Source: Riptortus pedestris (lineage: Eukaryota > Arthropoda > Insecta > Hemiptera > Alydidae). Taken from it: a DNA stretch of 64,000 nucleotides. Location: positions 139,511,001-139,575,000 of the forward strand of contig CM032232.1 of assembly GCA_019009955.1 (NCBI GenBank), read 5' to 3'. Positions within the stretch are counted from its first letter, which is position 1, and the number at the start of each line of letters is the position of its first letter. Made by a program: the position numbers and the translations under genes. A model generated the notes under the pieces. It had not been told where the DNA came from. It saw only the letters and a program-made list of their open reading frames with translations, and ran no database searches. Below are positions 10,673-21,720 of this stretch, in pieces.

Positions 10673-11182
10673 AAACATGGCAAGAGGTCTAAGAGACATA
10701 GAGGGCTGGTACCTCCGGTGTAGGGGCTAGAATAAGATGGAAATTTATGTATTATTGCGAAGAAACTAGACACACCTCCAAGATGGACAACTCAGCTGAA
10801 TAATACGCTAAACAAATATATATGGAAATATGGTTTGATAAAGAGGATGGTGGAAGATAACCAATCGAAATCACCACAGTTATACTTCAATTGACGTGTA
10901 ACCTCTTCAGAATGAATTTCACATCATCCAATCCCTTCCTCTCACCTACTCTAGTTTTACACAAAACGCTTAATTATTAAATTTGGTAACGATCAAACTA
11001 AATTTGCCACCGCTAGAGCGTTAGCAGCCACACACACTCACAAATGAGATACGTTTACATCCCACAGACCCCTAATTATTTTGTTTAGCAAAGATGGGCC
11101 CCTTGTAGATCGTCATCGACCCCTGGGGGTTCATGTAAACTTCTTTGGGTATCATTGCCCTAGGCTATGAGGTTGGGGTTTT
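10673..11182. repeat. Inverted satellite piece and HINE fragment
   Basis: About 10790-10890 (GGTTTGATAAAGAGGATGGT, GATAACCAATCGAAA) is the reverse complement of the satellite unit seen at 11860-11960. About 10955-11027 is a minus-strand HINE piece (AAATTTGGTAACGATCAAAC, CACCGCTAGAGCG). About 11150-11182 returns to satellite in forward orientation (CTATGAGGTTGGGGTTT). The array was therefore rearranged here. Confidence 0.55.
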
Positions 11183-11357
11183 AGCAGATTTCCCTTAAGG
11201 GAAATCAGCTATTGAGGTCGTACTCATGACGCGATTTTCGAGAAATTTTTCTTCAAATGTCCATCGATCCTACCCAGGAGATGACGAAATAAATGCAAAA
11301 AAGTGACGCACGTGGGGAATTTTCTTAGTTAACGCAGCCCCTGCGTGACTGACTTTT
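11183..11357 (+). mobile_element. Minimal 175-bp HINE with both termini
   Basis: The 5' palindrome (perfect 20-bp core) and left block run to GGAGATGACGAAA at about 11289. An internal deletion joins this directly to TAAATGCAAAAAAGTGACGC, GGGGAATTTTCTTAG, hairpin ACGCAGCCCCTGCGT and GACTGAC plus TTTT at 11354-11357. The flanks are satellite: GGTTGGGGTTT before and GATGATCGAGTAGG after. In neighbouring units these two words are contiguous, so the insertion site and the element ends can be read directly. Confidence 0.9.
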
Positions 11358-12770
11358 GATGATCGAGTAGGTTAGAGGAGGAGAGATGGATGACGTAGTG
11401 ACACTGAATGTGGCAAAGTCAATAGAAGTATTACCGTGAAGGTATCGATTGGTTATCGTGCACCTTTATCAAACCGCCATTTCCTTTAAATACATTGACG
11501 CTTTGTTTCGTATATTATTCTGCGGTGTTGTCTACCATGGGAGAGTGGCCTAGATTCATAGGAACAATACATAAATGTAAGTCGTGGACGTATCCCTCTC
11601 GGCTGTGAGGCTAGGATTTCGATGATCGAGTAAGGTAGGGGGAGGCGATGCAGGTAGCGTCACCAAAAGTGTCTTCCCAATAAAAGTTTTCCTATGATAG
11701 TTATCTTCCCCAATTCTGTTTAGCAATTTATCATTTCTGTTTAAATTCATAGACCATTTGTTTGAGATATTATTGGGCGACTAGGCTCGTAGCAATAATA
11801 CATAAATATATATTCTTGGTATTTGGAGACACCATACGTGCCTTCGTCAATAGGTTTATTGTAATGGTTTCGATTGGTTATCTTGCACCATCCTCTTTAT
11901 CAAACCAAATTTCCTTTAAATACGCTGATGATTTGTTTGGGATATTATTCAGCTGGGTTGTCGAACTTCGAAGAGCTGATAAAATCATAGCAACAAAACA
12001 TAAATTTATGTCGTGGTTGTATCCTATGGGGTTAGGGTTTCTTTCATTGAGTAGGGGAAGGGGAGAAGGATCCATGGTGTAGGGACGCCAAAAGAGTCTA
12101 CGCTAATAAAGGGTTTCCTGTGACTGCTATCTTCCACTATTCTCTTTAAGAATCTATCGTTTCTGTTTAAATACATAGGCGATTTGTTTGGGATACTATT
12201 CCACTGCGTTGGTGACCTTTGAAGAGTGGCTAGCATCGTTGCAACAATACATAAATTTATGTCGTAGTTGTATCCTTTGTGGTTAGGGTTTCCATGATTG
12301 AGTAGCGGATGGGGTTGGATGCATGATGTAGTAACACCAAAAGTGTCTGTGCCAATAATGGTTTTCCTGTGCTAGCTATCTTCCACCATTCTCTTTGAGA
12401 ATTGATCACTTGTCTTTAAATTCATTGACAATTTGTTTGGAATACTATTGGGCTGAGCCGTCGACCTTGGAAGGGCGGCTAGACGCGAAGCAACAATATA
12501 TAAATTAATGCCATGGTTGTATCTTATGAGGCTAAGGTTACAATGATTGAGTAAGGAAAGGGAGGGGGGAAGGGTGTGTGCATAGTATAGCTGCACCAAA
12601 AGTGTTTTCGCCAACATAAGTATTCCTGTGATGATATCTTCCGCCATTCTCTTTGACAATCTGTCACTTTTCTTCCAAGTCTTGGACGATTTGTTTTGGG
12701 TATTATTATCCGAGGGCGACCTCGGATGAGCGGCTAGACTAGTAGGAACTTGATTGGTTTTGGGGCTGTC
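11358..12770 (+). repeat. Degenerate tandem array, unit about 250 bp, main segment
   Basis: Units share GATTTGTTTGGGATATTATT, GGGCTGGGTTGTCGACC, CAACAATACATAAATTTATG, TATCCTATGGGGTTAGGGTTT, GATTGAGTAGGGGAGGGG, CCAAAAGTGTCTACGCC, AATAAAAGTTTTCCTGTGA and CCATTCTCTTTGACAATC. The TTTGTTTGGGATA word recurs at about 11505, 11758, 11934, 12181, 12433 and 12690, giving spacings near 250 bp apart from one shortened unit. Identity between units is moderate, so the array is old. Minus-strand frames of 60-106 codons here are shadows of the repeat. It behaves like satellite DNA; a decayed multi-copy gene cannot be excluded. Confidence 0.8.
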
Positions 12771-13120
12771 TTCATAACTTCAATGTTCTTTGATCAGATT
12801 AAAGGGGATCTCCAACAAAAATAAACTAAATATGGTTCTGAAATAAACATGAAACTCTTAAAATAGTTTTTATAACATCTATTGAATATTTAGGATTAAC
12901 TATTGATGAAGACATCCTTGAGCTGTCATTGTACGGAAATCTTTCCAGCCAAATTTTACTCTCCGAATTCTCACCAAATATTCTTGGGTAAGAATAGTTT
13001 CTCGGTGGTTAGTCTACGTTTTGACCACAATCAGTGCCTTAGTCCTTCCACAATAAGCCTTAAATTACCATTCATTCTATAAGAAATCAAACAACTGGCT
13101 TGGGGAAAGTTAAAATATTG
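12771..13120. other. Unrelated segment interrupting the tandem array
   Basis: About 350 bp share no words with the 250-bp unit. The segment is AT-rich and has no coding frame. It separates two stretches of array, so it is an insertion or a conversion scar; no terminal repeats were recognised. Confidence 0.4.
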
Positions 13121-13650
13121 GGAGTATTTGTTTGGGATATTATTGGGCTGGGTTGTCGACCTCGGATGAGCGGCTAGACTAGTAGCTACGATACATAAAT
13201 TGATGTCGTCATTGTATCTTATGGGGTTTGGGTTTCAATGATTGAGTCCCAATGTGTCTACGCCAATGAAAATTTTCCTGTGATAGCTATCCTCCGATTC
13301 TCTTTTACAATCTATCACTTCCTCTGAATACATAGACGATTTGTTTGGGATAATATTGGGCTGGGTTGTCGACCTCGGAAGAGCTGAGTATGTAGCTACA
13401 ATACATAAATTCTTGGTTGTATAGTTAGGATTTGGATGATCGAGAAGGAGGGGGGAAGGGTTGATGTAGCAACACCAAAAATCTATGCCAATAAAAGTTT
13501 TCCTGTGATAGTTATTTTCCGCCATTCTCTTTTTGACAATCTATCACTTCCTGTATATACATGGACGATTTGTTTGTGATATTATTGGGCTGGGTTGTCG
13601 ACCTTGGGCGAGAGGCTAGACTCGCCTGCTATAACACATAAATCTCTAGC
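13121..13650 (+). repeat. Degenerate tandem array, last segment
   Basis: Three more units carry TTTGTTTGGGATATTATTGG and GGTTGTCGACCT at about 13130, 13342 and 13567. Spacing is 212-227 bp, shorter than in the main segment because of small deletions. The array ends near 13650 in GC-rich, unclassified sequence with G-runs (13690-13725). Confidence 0.8.
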
Positions 13651-14960
13651 GTCGGTCCTGTACTAGCCTCTGCGATGAAGCCAGGGGTTGGTGGGGGGGG
13701 GGAGGTCTGGTCGGGGGGGTTGCATCCCCCCAGTGCCCTGCCAGTCTTCCCCATGCTGCCGGGTCGACAACATCTATAGAGGAGAGGCTCTTCATCCTAA
13801 CCCATCTACAGGTGACGTCTTCACCAGAAATATTTTATAGGTCTATTGACCTAATCAAACACTTTTGCCTTTCTTTCACAATAAATCCCTCAATTATACA
13901 ACCACTTCTGCAACTTTTTTAATTTTTTTTAGGCTAATAAATCAGAGCACGTATCGCAAAGAAAACTACAATTACAACATTCAATAAATTTAGCGATTCT
14001 TTATTAATTTCCAGTCTATATTTTACATCATGAGAAAATTAATCAAACTTATACAAACTTCTAAAAGCAAAATGTACTTATGTATATGTTGTACAAGTCA
14101 AAATATTTTATAGACAGATTAACTTACTATATCATGATGGCGAATCTACCAATAGAAGGTATCCAGCTCTGAGATAAATTTGATAATTTCCTTTACATTT
14201 TCTATCACTCTGAAAATATCACAACATATAAATATTAATAATGATTCATATTTAATAGCGCCCATTGAACGCATAAACTTAATTAAAGAAGTAATAAATA
14301 AATAACTCACAACATTTACTCTTAGGTAATAGTTAACAGAAACAATAATACAATGAATGAAATAACAATAATATTTAAATTTTATTAGACATACACTCAT
14401 TCAAACATATGCATATGTCTATAATAAAATAATTTATGTAATTTTTTAATCTTCAGAATCAGATTAATTAAGGCAAAAATTGGTTCTAATCAAATAAATT
14501 ATAAATATAATGCATGGAATAATAAAAATAGTAATTTACATAAAAAAATTAAAATCTGTTCTATTGTGGCATACGTTATAATTTTCAACATTGTTCTTAA
14601 AGCAAATTAAAATTTGGAATTAAATAATAACCTAAAACGGAAAGAAAAGAGGAAAATTAGGAATAAAATGATACAGAAAATTCATAGAAGTCGATAGATA
14701 AAAAAAAAATAATAGTGTGTTCGTTATTGAGTCCCAATCATTTAAAGAGTCTGAATACTGTTCACATTAGTTTATTCGTTTACACAAATTACTTAATTGG
14801 CACACGAAGAATAAAATCTTAATTTAGGAATTACCCTTTAAATATTAATTATACAAAATGAATATTTAGCGTATAACACTTTTTAGGTTGGGTAAAATGG
14901 TGTTACATAAGCTGTGAAATTGTATTACATGTTTTATTTGCTGTGAATGTATTTATATGT
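13651..14960. other. Unclassified spacer, GC-rich then AT-rich
   Basis: The first 150 bp are GC-rich with long G and C runs. The remainder is very AT-rich. The minus frame at 14146-14400 is low-complexity with no domain. No gene is supported. Confidence 0.4.
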
Positions 14961-14962
14961 AT

Positions 14963-15060
14963 GAGCTGCAAGCAGATTTCCCACGTTGTGGAATTCACTT
15001 GTATTACGTCATCTACACGTTTTATTCTCTATTTCTTCCTCAAAAAATACTCTTTGTAAA
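14963..15060 (-). mobile_element. HINE 3' end remnant
   Basis: GAGCTGCAAGCAGATTTCCC followed by ACGTTGTGGAATTC matches the reverse of the 3' subterminal repeat with a degraded hairpin arm (GAGCTGC). The following ACGTCATCTACACGTTTTAT resembles the text beside the 3' ends at 15341 and 31533. Confidence 0.5.
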
Positions 15061-15340
15061 CAAAGCTTGCGTTTAATTTTTTAATAGAATTTAAACTAGA
15101 GTTCAGATGCTTAGTGCTGTAGGTAAGTTACTGTGTAAACCCCAAGAATAGGAGAGCATGTTTGCTGAAGGTTAAATATATTTGAATAAAGGAAAATGTA
15201 AGAAAAAAATTACTCCATCTAAGAGATTAGTAGTATAGTACTCTTCGAGATAACTCATAATGATATAGATATTTACAATTTTACATTTCACTTATTTTAT
15301 AAGACCCTCTACTTGTGATCCAATTTCACCCGTTTACCCA

Positions 15341-16103
15341 AAAAGTCCGTCACGCAGGAGCTGCGTAAATCAAACAGATTTCCTCCATAACACACAAGTC
15401 ATCTCATCTCGTCATATATTCTTTATTTCTATGGCAAAGTCCGAGGAGTGGAAATAACAGTTTACTAATGTTGAATGAAATGGTTAAATATGGAGCCTGG
15501 CATAAATCACAAACATTTTCGACTTAAGAACGTCAAATCTGAATTGAGGTCTTCACAAAGCAATTTAAGGTATTTAAGCTTGGAACAAAATGTTTCATCA
15601 TATATGTGTATATTGTTAACGTACAATGAATAAAAAAGGGAGGTTCGCTGAAGGCTGAAAATTAAAAATAAAAGTCCGTCACGCAGGGGCTGCGTGAACT
15701 AAGCAGATTTCCCACGTAAAGTTATACAACAGAGAAATCTGCATACGAGTGCCGATCTGTTATGGAAACGGCCGAACTAGCTTTCGGAGGGAATCATAGC
15801 ACGTCCGTTACACTTATTAAAAATGGAAATATCTCAGTTAATATTCAACATAGAGAATAAATAAATATAACAATATTTATAGTAAATTTAATTTGCAATA
15901 AGATTGATTCCATACAACTTTTCGATCCGACGCATAATAACGGAGATATTTTGAATTTTCCGAAAATCCCCCTCTCTAAACCCCCCCTCCCACTGGTCCG
16001 ATTTCAGCAATTAACGAACTTGATCTTCCTTTTTACATGAAACGATTAAATTCCGTGTTTGGTAACGATCAAATAAAAATTGCGAACGCTAGAGTGTTAA
16101 CAG

Positions 16104-16159
<56 letters not shown>

Positions 16160-16710
16160 TTGAACGGACCTCATTTTCGTCATCTCCTGGGTAGGATCGA
16201 TGGACTTTTGAAGAAATTTTTCGAAACTCGCGTCATGAGTACGACCTCAATAGCTGATTTCCCTTTGGGTAAATCTGCTAAAAATGCAAATATCTCAGTT
16301 ATTATTAGAAGTAGGGAATAAGAGTACAGATAAACATTTATAGAAAAATAAATTTAGAAACAAGGCTACTATCATTTTTTCAATCTGAATCATAATAAAG
16401 GAGATATTTTGAATTTTCATTTTCTCCCTCCCACGGCCCGATATCAGTAGGTAACGAACTTGAACTTTAGTTTTATGCGAAACACTTATATCGATTTTGG
16501 GTAACTATGAGACAAACATTGTGACCGCTACAGCGGTAGCGGACAAATATATATATATATACACACACACATACACACAAACACACAATTTTTAACGCAC
16601 CTCATTTCTGTCATCTCCTAGGTAGGATCGATGGACATTTGAAGAAATATTTCGAAAATCGCGCCGTGAATACAACCTCAATAACAGATTTCCCTTAAGA
16701 GAAATCTTCT
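15341..16710 (-). mobile_element. Old long HINE-like element hosting a younger HINE
   Basis: The minus-strand 3' end (AAAAGTCCGTCACGCAGG, hairpin ACGCAGGAGCTGCGT, 15341-15369) is followed by long-form sequence to CTGAAGGCTGAAAATTAAAA at about 15665. The element resumes at 16280 with TGCAAATATCTCAGTTATT and runs through the G-run, ACCGCTACAGCGGT hairpin, a TA/CA tract at 16545-16588, the left block and a palindromic 5' end (CCCTTAAGAG) ending at 16710. The two halves are collinear around a complete second HINE. Confidence 0.8.
15670..16279 (-). mobile_element. HINE-like element, full-length alpha type, nested
   Basis: AAAAGTCCGTCACGCAGG at 15670, hairpin ACGCAGGGGCTGCGT, AAGCAGATTTCCC, then the alpha module (ACGGCCGAACTAGC), the AT-rich block, C-run at 15978-16000, TA tract at 16107-16154, left block and 5' palindrome (CCCTTTGGGTAAATCTGCT) ending at 16279. 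AAAAAT occurs on both sides of the insertion, but this may be chance in A-rich sequence. Confidence 0.9.
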
Positions 16711-16721
16711 AAAAATAAATT

Positions 16722-16775
16722 GTTCCATCAATAATACCTCAATATGTTATTTTCCCTGAGAGAAATCTGGTAAAA
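16722..16775 (-). mobile_element. HINE 5' end remnant
   Basis: AATACCTCAATATGTTATTT, then TCCCTGAGAGAAATCTGGT, resembles the reversed left end (ACCTCAATAGCTGATTTCCC...AAATCTGCT). Only the terminal 50 bp remain. Confidence 0.5.
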
Positions 16776-17195
16776 TAGTACTATTATATTTATTGATTTT
16801 GGTTTTGATAGTCCATGATGACTTTCTTTCTGACCTACTCTCTATGAATGGCGTGACCTCCTCCAATACACCCGCTCTTAATTTATTTGGTAATTACCCC
16901 CCCCCCCCACCTTTAGAAATATTTCTCTAACAAATACTCAATTTTATTAATCTCTATTTTGGCTATATTTAGCTAAATATTAATTTTTCCGCTATATTTG
17001 GACCAATAGATGTCATTCTTTAGTGAGTATTCAAAGCAAATCATGTTAGAGTTTTAACTAAAAAGCTCTTGTTCATAAATTTAATCAGTATTAAGATTTC
17101 TTTTTTTTACCTGAATTAGTATAAATTAGTAATAATACATTAAAAAATAAATAAATACCCGAAACGTTGGAAAAGCTGTTTTTAGCAAACTATTT
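16776..17195. other. Unclassified AT-rich spacer with a C-run
   Basis: A C-run of about 13 occurs near 16900. No gene or repeat end is recognised. Confidence 0.4.
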
Positions 17196-17957
17196 ATATT
17201 TAGTCGTTTTTTTTTATAAAAAGAAAGATCAAGTTCGTTAACGGCTGAAATCGGACCAGTGGGGGGGGGCGGGGGTTTAGAGGGGAGATTTTCGGAAATT
17301 CGAAATATCTCCGTTACTATACGTCGGACCGAACATTTGTACAGAAGCAATTTCATTAAAAATTAAATCTACTATAAATATTGTTATTCACATTTATTCT
17401 CTATCTTGAATATTAACCGAGTATTATGAATTTTTAAGTTTTCAGCCTTCAGCAAACCCCCATTTTTATTAATGTTACATAAACAATACTCTGTTATATA
17501 ATAAAACACGTTATTCGAAGCCAAAGTAACAAATATTGTTTTCATGATACCTTTATTACACGAGATACATGCAAATTTGTTCTGCCCCCCCCCCATCTTA
17601 CGTTTTTGGATTACTAACATTTTATTGATTGAGATAAAAATTATTCTGATTCATACAAATTACAGTACTACCTATAGTAAATAGTTTTCAATAAAATTAA
17701 TATGTTATATTCTGATATATACCAGTAATTGTTTTTCTTTCCGGTGTGAGGCTGGCAGACCTGTTTGCTTACATTTCAGACGCTTCCTGTCGACAGTTTT
17801 ATTATTATAGTTTGTATTTTTTCACTTAATATTGACCGTGCTGTTGTGTTACCAGTATGTAGATTTATCTATTGTTAAACTTCGCGAGTGAAATCTGCTT
17901 AGTTTACGCAGCCCCCCTCCCTTAGTGCCATGCAGCCCTGTTACGTGACGGACTTTT
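17196..17957 (+). mobile_element. HINE-like element, long form, 5' truncated
   Basis: It starts at TTTAGTCGTTTTTTTTTATA, then AAAGATCAAGTTCGTTAACG, a G-run at 17262-17276 and long-form sequence with a C-run at 17585. It ends with GAAATCTGCTTAG and an expanded hairpin: between the arms TTTACGCAG and TACGTGACGG lie about 25 extra bases including a second GCAGCCC. The T-run ends at 17957. The left end and TA tract are absent. Confidence 0.8.
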
Positions 17958-18367
17958 TTCATTTTCATCCTTTAGCAAATCCCCTCTTTTAGTTACCGCA
18001 CTTTAACAATGATAATGAATATAGCAAGAAACGACTTATTTATTTCAAGCTTAAATACTCAATTTTAATTTCAACTGATCTTTATAGATGAGATAAATGC
18101 AAACTAATTGTGGGATTACGTCATCAATTAAGATTTTACGTTTTTTACTCGAAAACGAATATTTGATCTAAACATACTCGATATTTAATCGTTTCAAGCT
18201 TCAGAATATCCTTGCTTCTACTCATCGGATTTGTATTTAGAAAAGAGAATATTTGGTGAGATGAGATCATTAATGGCAATATTTGGCATTTAACCTTGGA
18301 ATGAAGTGGTTCATAATATTATAGCTTATTGTTAAAATGGCATGGGTAGGAATAATAAAAGGAAAAA
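17958..18367. mobile_element. Fragments of old long HINEs in both orientations
   Basis: About 17961-18115 matches the long-form interior in plus orientation (CCTTTAGCAAATCCCCTC, GAGATAAATGCAAAC). About 18240-18360 matches the same interior in minus orientation (GGCATTTAACCTTGGAATG). The intervening part is too diverged to place. Confidence 0.5.
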
Positions 18368-18811
18368 AAAAGTCCGTCACGCAGGGGCTGCGTAAACTAA
18401 GCAGATTTCCCACGTGAAGTTATACAATAGAGAAATCTCCATACGAGAGCCGAACAGTTACGGCAAAGGGCCGAACTAGCTTTTGGCGGGAAATTCAAAA
18501 ATCCGTTATCGGCCCAAATTTAATAAAAATGCAAATATCTCGGTTAATATTCAAGATAGGGAATAAATGTATATAACAATATTTATAGTAAATGTAATTT
18601 GCAATAAGATTAATTCTGTAAATTTTTTCGATCCGACGTATAGTAACGGAGATATTTCAAATTTTCGAAAATCCTCCCCCTTAAACCCCCCCCCCTTCCC
18701 CTGACCCGATTTCAGCCGTTAACGAACTTGATCTTTATTTTTACATAAAACGACTAAATATCGAGTTTGGTAACGATTAAACAAAAATTGTGACCGCTAG
18801 AGCGGTAACAG

Positions 18812-18842
<31 letters not shown>

Positions 18843-18965
18843 GTTTTGAACGGACCTCATTTTCGTCATCTACTGGGTAGGATCGATGGACATTTCAAGA
18901 AGAATTTCGAAAATTGCGTCATGAGTACAACCTCAATAGCTGATTTCCCTCAAGGGAAATCTGCT
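18368..18965 (-). mobile_element. HINE-like element, reference short alpha copy
   Basis: Complete 598-bp copy. On the minus strand: 5' palindrome (AGCAGATTTCCCTTGAGGG) at 18936-18965; left block; TA tract 18817-18841; ACCGCTCTAGCGGT at about 18793-18806; G-run (C-run 18687-18695 on the plus strand); AT-rich block; ATATTTGCAT at 18530; alpha module with CCCGCCAAAAGCTAGTTCGG; GGGAAATCTGCTTAG; hairpin ACGCAGCCCCTGCGT; GACGGAC and T-run at 18368. The flanks carry a direct repeat AAAAGGAAAAAAAA on both sides. There is no coding capacity. Confidence 0.9.
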
Positions 18966-19304
18966 AAAAGGAAAAAAAAGCCATACTTATAGGTGATTAA
19001 ATTTTTGGAATATATAAGTGAAAATAAGTGATTGCCTGCAATTATGCTAGCCAACCCTTATTTAAAGATTATTTTATTTTATTAAGAATATTACAGTCTG
19101 CATTTAAATGCATTTTGTAATGTGATATGTACAGTAATATCGTCCTCCATCACTCTCGACAGAAGCTGCACCCCTTCACCAGAATTAGAGGAGCAGCACC
19201 TCCCTGCCTGGCAAGGAAGTCAAGAGCTAAGGAGGAATGGCACTTGATAAGAAAATAGCCACTGCTATCACTTCACTTTACACTTCTATAGGAAATTCTA
19301 TAGA

Positions 19305-19528
19305 TTAGCCATGCGAGTTAAAGCGCTGACCTTTATCTCACACGGTAAACCTAGAGTGGCGAGTTCGATTCTTGCCTGGGCAAAGGAAATTATTTAGTGA
19401 CGAAATTCATTAAATAACATCCTAAAATCCCACCCTGGCTAGAAAAGGGTGGTAACCTGTAGATAACCTTTCCCAATTAGCCTGAGTTGCAAAAAGTGGA
19501 CGTTAATAAATAAATAAATAATAAATAT
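19305..19528 (+). mobile_element. SINE family A, copy 1 (tRNA-derived)
   Basis: A tRNA-like head carries a box A-like TTAGCCATGCGAGTTAAAGC and a box B GAGTTCGATTC (about 19358). The family body follows (TTTAGTGACGAAATTCATTA, CCCACCCTGGCTAGAAAAGG, TTAGCCTGAGTTGC, AAAGTGGACGTTAATAAATA) and an (AAATA)n-type tail. Four more copies lie at 24210, 31262 (inverted), 48517 and 62463. The boxes are the expected RNA polymerase III promoter. It is not a tRNA gene, because no cloverleaf acceptor pairing is apparent. Confidence 0.8.
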
Positions 19529-19611
19529 AGGAGATCTCTGGCCCATTGTCTCTTGAGGCACCGTGGAGGGAAATATGGATGAGTGGTACTAGAAAGGACT
19601 TCTGGATACCT

Positions 19612-19780
19612 TTAATAACTGAGATATTTGGAATTTTTAAAATTCTTCCACTATGAACCCCTTTTCCCACTCTCCCGTTATCAGCCTTTAATGAACTTGA
19701 TCTTTAGATTTTCATAAAACGTTTAACTATCGAGTTTGGTAACGATCAAACCAAAATTTCGAACGCTAGAGCGTTAACAG

Positions 19781-19838
<58 letters not shown>

Positions 19839-19967
19839 AAATATAGTTTTTAACGGACTTCATTTTCGTCATCTCCTGGGTAGGATCGATGTACGTTTAA
19901 GGGAATGTTTCTAAAATCACGTCGTAAGTACGCCCCCAATAGCTGATATCTCTCGAGGAAAATTTCC
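19612..19967 (-). mobile_element. HINE-like element, 3' truncated
   Basis: Left end eroded (GATATCTCTCGAGGAAAATTTCC at its 5' palindrome), then the left block, TA tract 19786-19833, ACGCTAGAGCGTTAAC hairpin, degraded G-run and AT-rich block. It stops at about 19612 without a 3' module. Its 5' end abuts another minus-strand HINE. Confidence 0.75.
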
Positions 19968-20239
19968 TGAAATGCAAATATCTCAGTTAATATTTAATAT
20001 GGACAAAAAATGTTTATATCCACATTTATAGTATATTGCATTTTCAATAAGATTAGTTCTATAAAATGTTTTTCGATTTGACTTATAAGAAGGGAGATAT
20101 TTTCTAAATCCCCCTTTTAATCCCTCCCTCACCGGTCCAATTTCAATAATTAACAAACTTGAATGGTATTTGAAGTGTTTAAATATCAAGTTTGGTGACG
20201 ATCGGACAAACATTACTACCGCTAGAGTGTATAAATAAA

Positions 20240-20283
<44 letters not shown>

Positions 20284-20303
20284 TATGTATATATATATAT
20301 ATG

Positions 20304-20393
<90 letters not shown>

Positions 20394-20400
20394 TTGATCG
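19968..20400 (-). mobile_element. HINE-like element, partial, with compound TA/TG tract
   Basis: Minus-strand AT-rich block (TGCAAATATCTCAGTTAAT at 19972), degraded G-run, and GGTGACGATCGGACAAACAT lead into a 150-bp TA/TG tract at 20238-20390. The left block is missing beyond the tract. With the previous entry it may represent one HINE inserted into another. Confidence 0.7.
20238..20392. repeat. Compound (TA)n(TG)n microsatellite
   Basis: About 120 bp of interrupted TA repeat is followed by about 17 TG dinucleotides. It lies in the HINE core position, so it is an expanded element-borne microsatellite. Confidence 0.95.
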
Positions 20401-20770
20401 AAAAGTCGTATTTAATTACTCTTTTAAGGTTTTAATGGACTTGGATATTTTTGAGTTGTGGGCTTGCTTCACGCTTGAGCAATGGGAATTAATTTATTGA
20501 CAGGCTTCTAAATTAAAATCTGTTGTCCAATCCTTTCTAGAAGAGGGAAGCCCGTAGCATTTGCTATTTGTTAAATGAAATATGCATTAAATTAAAAATG
20601 ATAGCAGTGACCTAAAATGGAGAGCTTTCTACGGCTATAGAATCATGTGGTCTATGCGTTCATTATTAAATCATTATCTCATCTACTACGATATCGCTTT
20701 CCTTTATACTTACTCCAATGATATACTTGTAGAACTACCTTCCCCTTTGAACGCCGTTCTGTAAATAGAC

Positions 20771-21720
20771 AAATCGGTCACGCAGGGGCTGCGTTAACTG
20801 AGCAGATTTCCAACGTGAAGTTTTACTACAGATAAATCTACTTTTTGGTAACACCACCGTCAATATTAAGTGAATAAATACAAACGGCAATGAGAAATAT
20901 TTCTGTCAATTAGCATGTTACTGACGGAAAGCGTCTGAATTGTAAACAAACAGGCCAGCCAACCTCTCTGAGTTGAATAAATAGATAAAAATATCGTAGA
21001 CAGGAGAAAAAAAACAATTACTGAAATATATCTGAATATAACGTATTCATTTTATTGAAAACTATTTATTATATCTGGTACTGTAATCTATAAGAAATCA
21101 AAATAATTTGTATCTCAAATACTTAAATTTTAGTAATCCAAGAATAAAAGAAGAAGGGGTGGGGGAGAGAATCAACAGAGCGAGCGCATTTGCATAGATC
21201 TCAAAAAGTAAAAGTTCAATGAAAACAATATTTGGTATTTAACTTTGGAATGAAGTGGTTCATGATATAACAGGTTATTATTAATATAACGAGTAGTAGT
21301 GGGGGTTTGCTGAAGGCTGAAAAATGCTAATATCTTGGTTAATATTCAATATACAGAATAAATATATACAACAATACCCATAGTGCATTAAATTTTCAAT
21401 AAAATGGGTTCTATACAATTTTTCGATCCGACCTATAGTAACAGAGATATTTTGAATTTTCGAAGATCCCCCTTCTAAACTCCACTTGTCAGATTTCACC
21501 CATTAACGAACATGATCTTTCTTTCTACATGAAAATATTAAGTATCAAGTTTGGTAACAAAACTTGCGACCGCAAGAGCGTTAAGAGGCATATATATATA
21601 TTTTGAACAGACCTCATTTTCGTCATCTCCTGAGTAGAGTCGATGGATATTTGAAGAAATTTTCCATAAATTGCGTCATGAGCACGACCTCAATAGCAGA
21701 TTTAGTAAGGGAAATTTGCT
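20771..21720 (-). mobile_element. HINE-like element, full-length long (gamma) form
   Basis: 3' end: CGGTCACGCAGGGGCTGCGT hairpin at 20774-20793, GAGCAGATTTCC, then the complete long-form segment (CTGAATTGTAAACAAACAGG, TTTAGTAATCCAAGAATAAA, GTTTGCTGAAGGCTGAAAAA). Next come the AT-rich block, a short TA tract (21590-21602), the left block and a 5' end missing part of its palindrome (CAGATTTAGTAAGGG) at 21720. It is one of two complete long copies. Confidence 0.85.

Noticed and set aside
11762..12659. Several 60-106 codon frames as a gene family
   Set aside because: They are equivalent positions of the 250-bp tandem unit, broken differently in each unit, on both strands.
13690..13730. G/C runs as a regulatory island
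   Set aside because: Too short and isolated, adjacent to a satellite edge; no promoter elements recognised.
18368..18965. Reading the HINEs as ordinary TIR MITEs
   Set aside because: The right inverted repeat is internal, followed by a conserved hairpin and T-run, and the satellite junction shows no target duplication.
19350..19380. Possible tRNA genes at GTTCGATTC motifs (also 31400, 48540, 62520)
   Set aside because: The flanks match a dispersed SINE family and do not fold as a full cloverleaf by eye.
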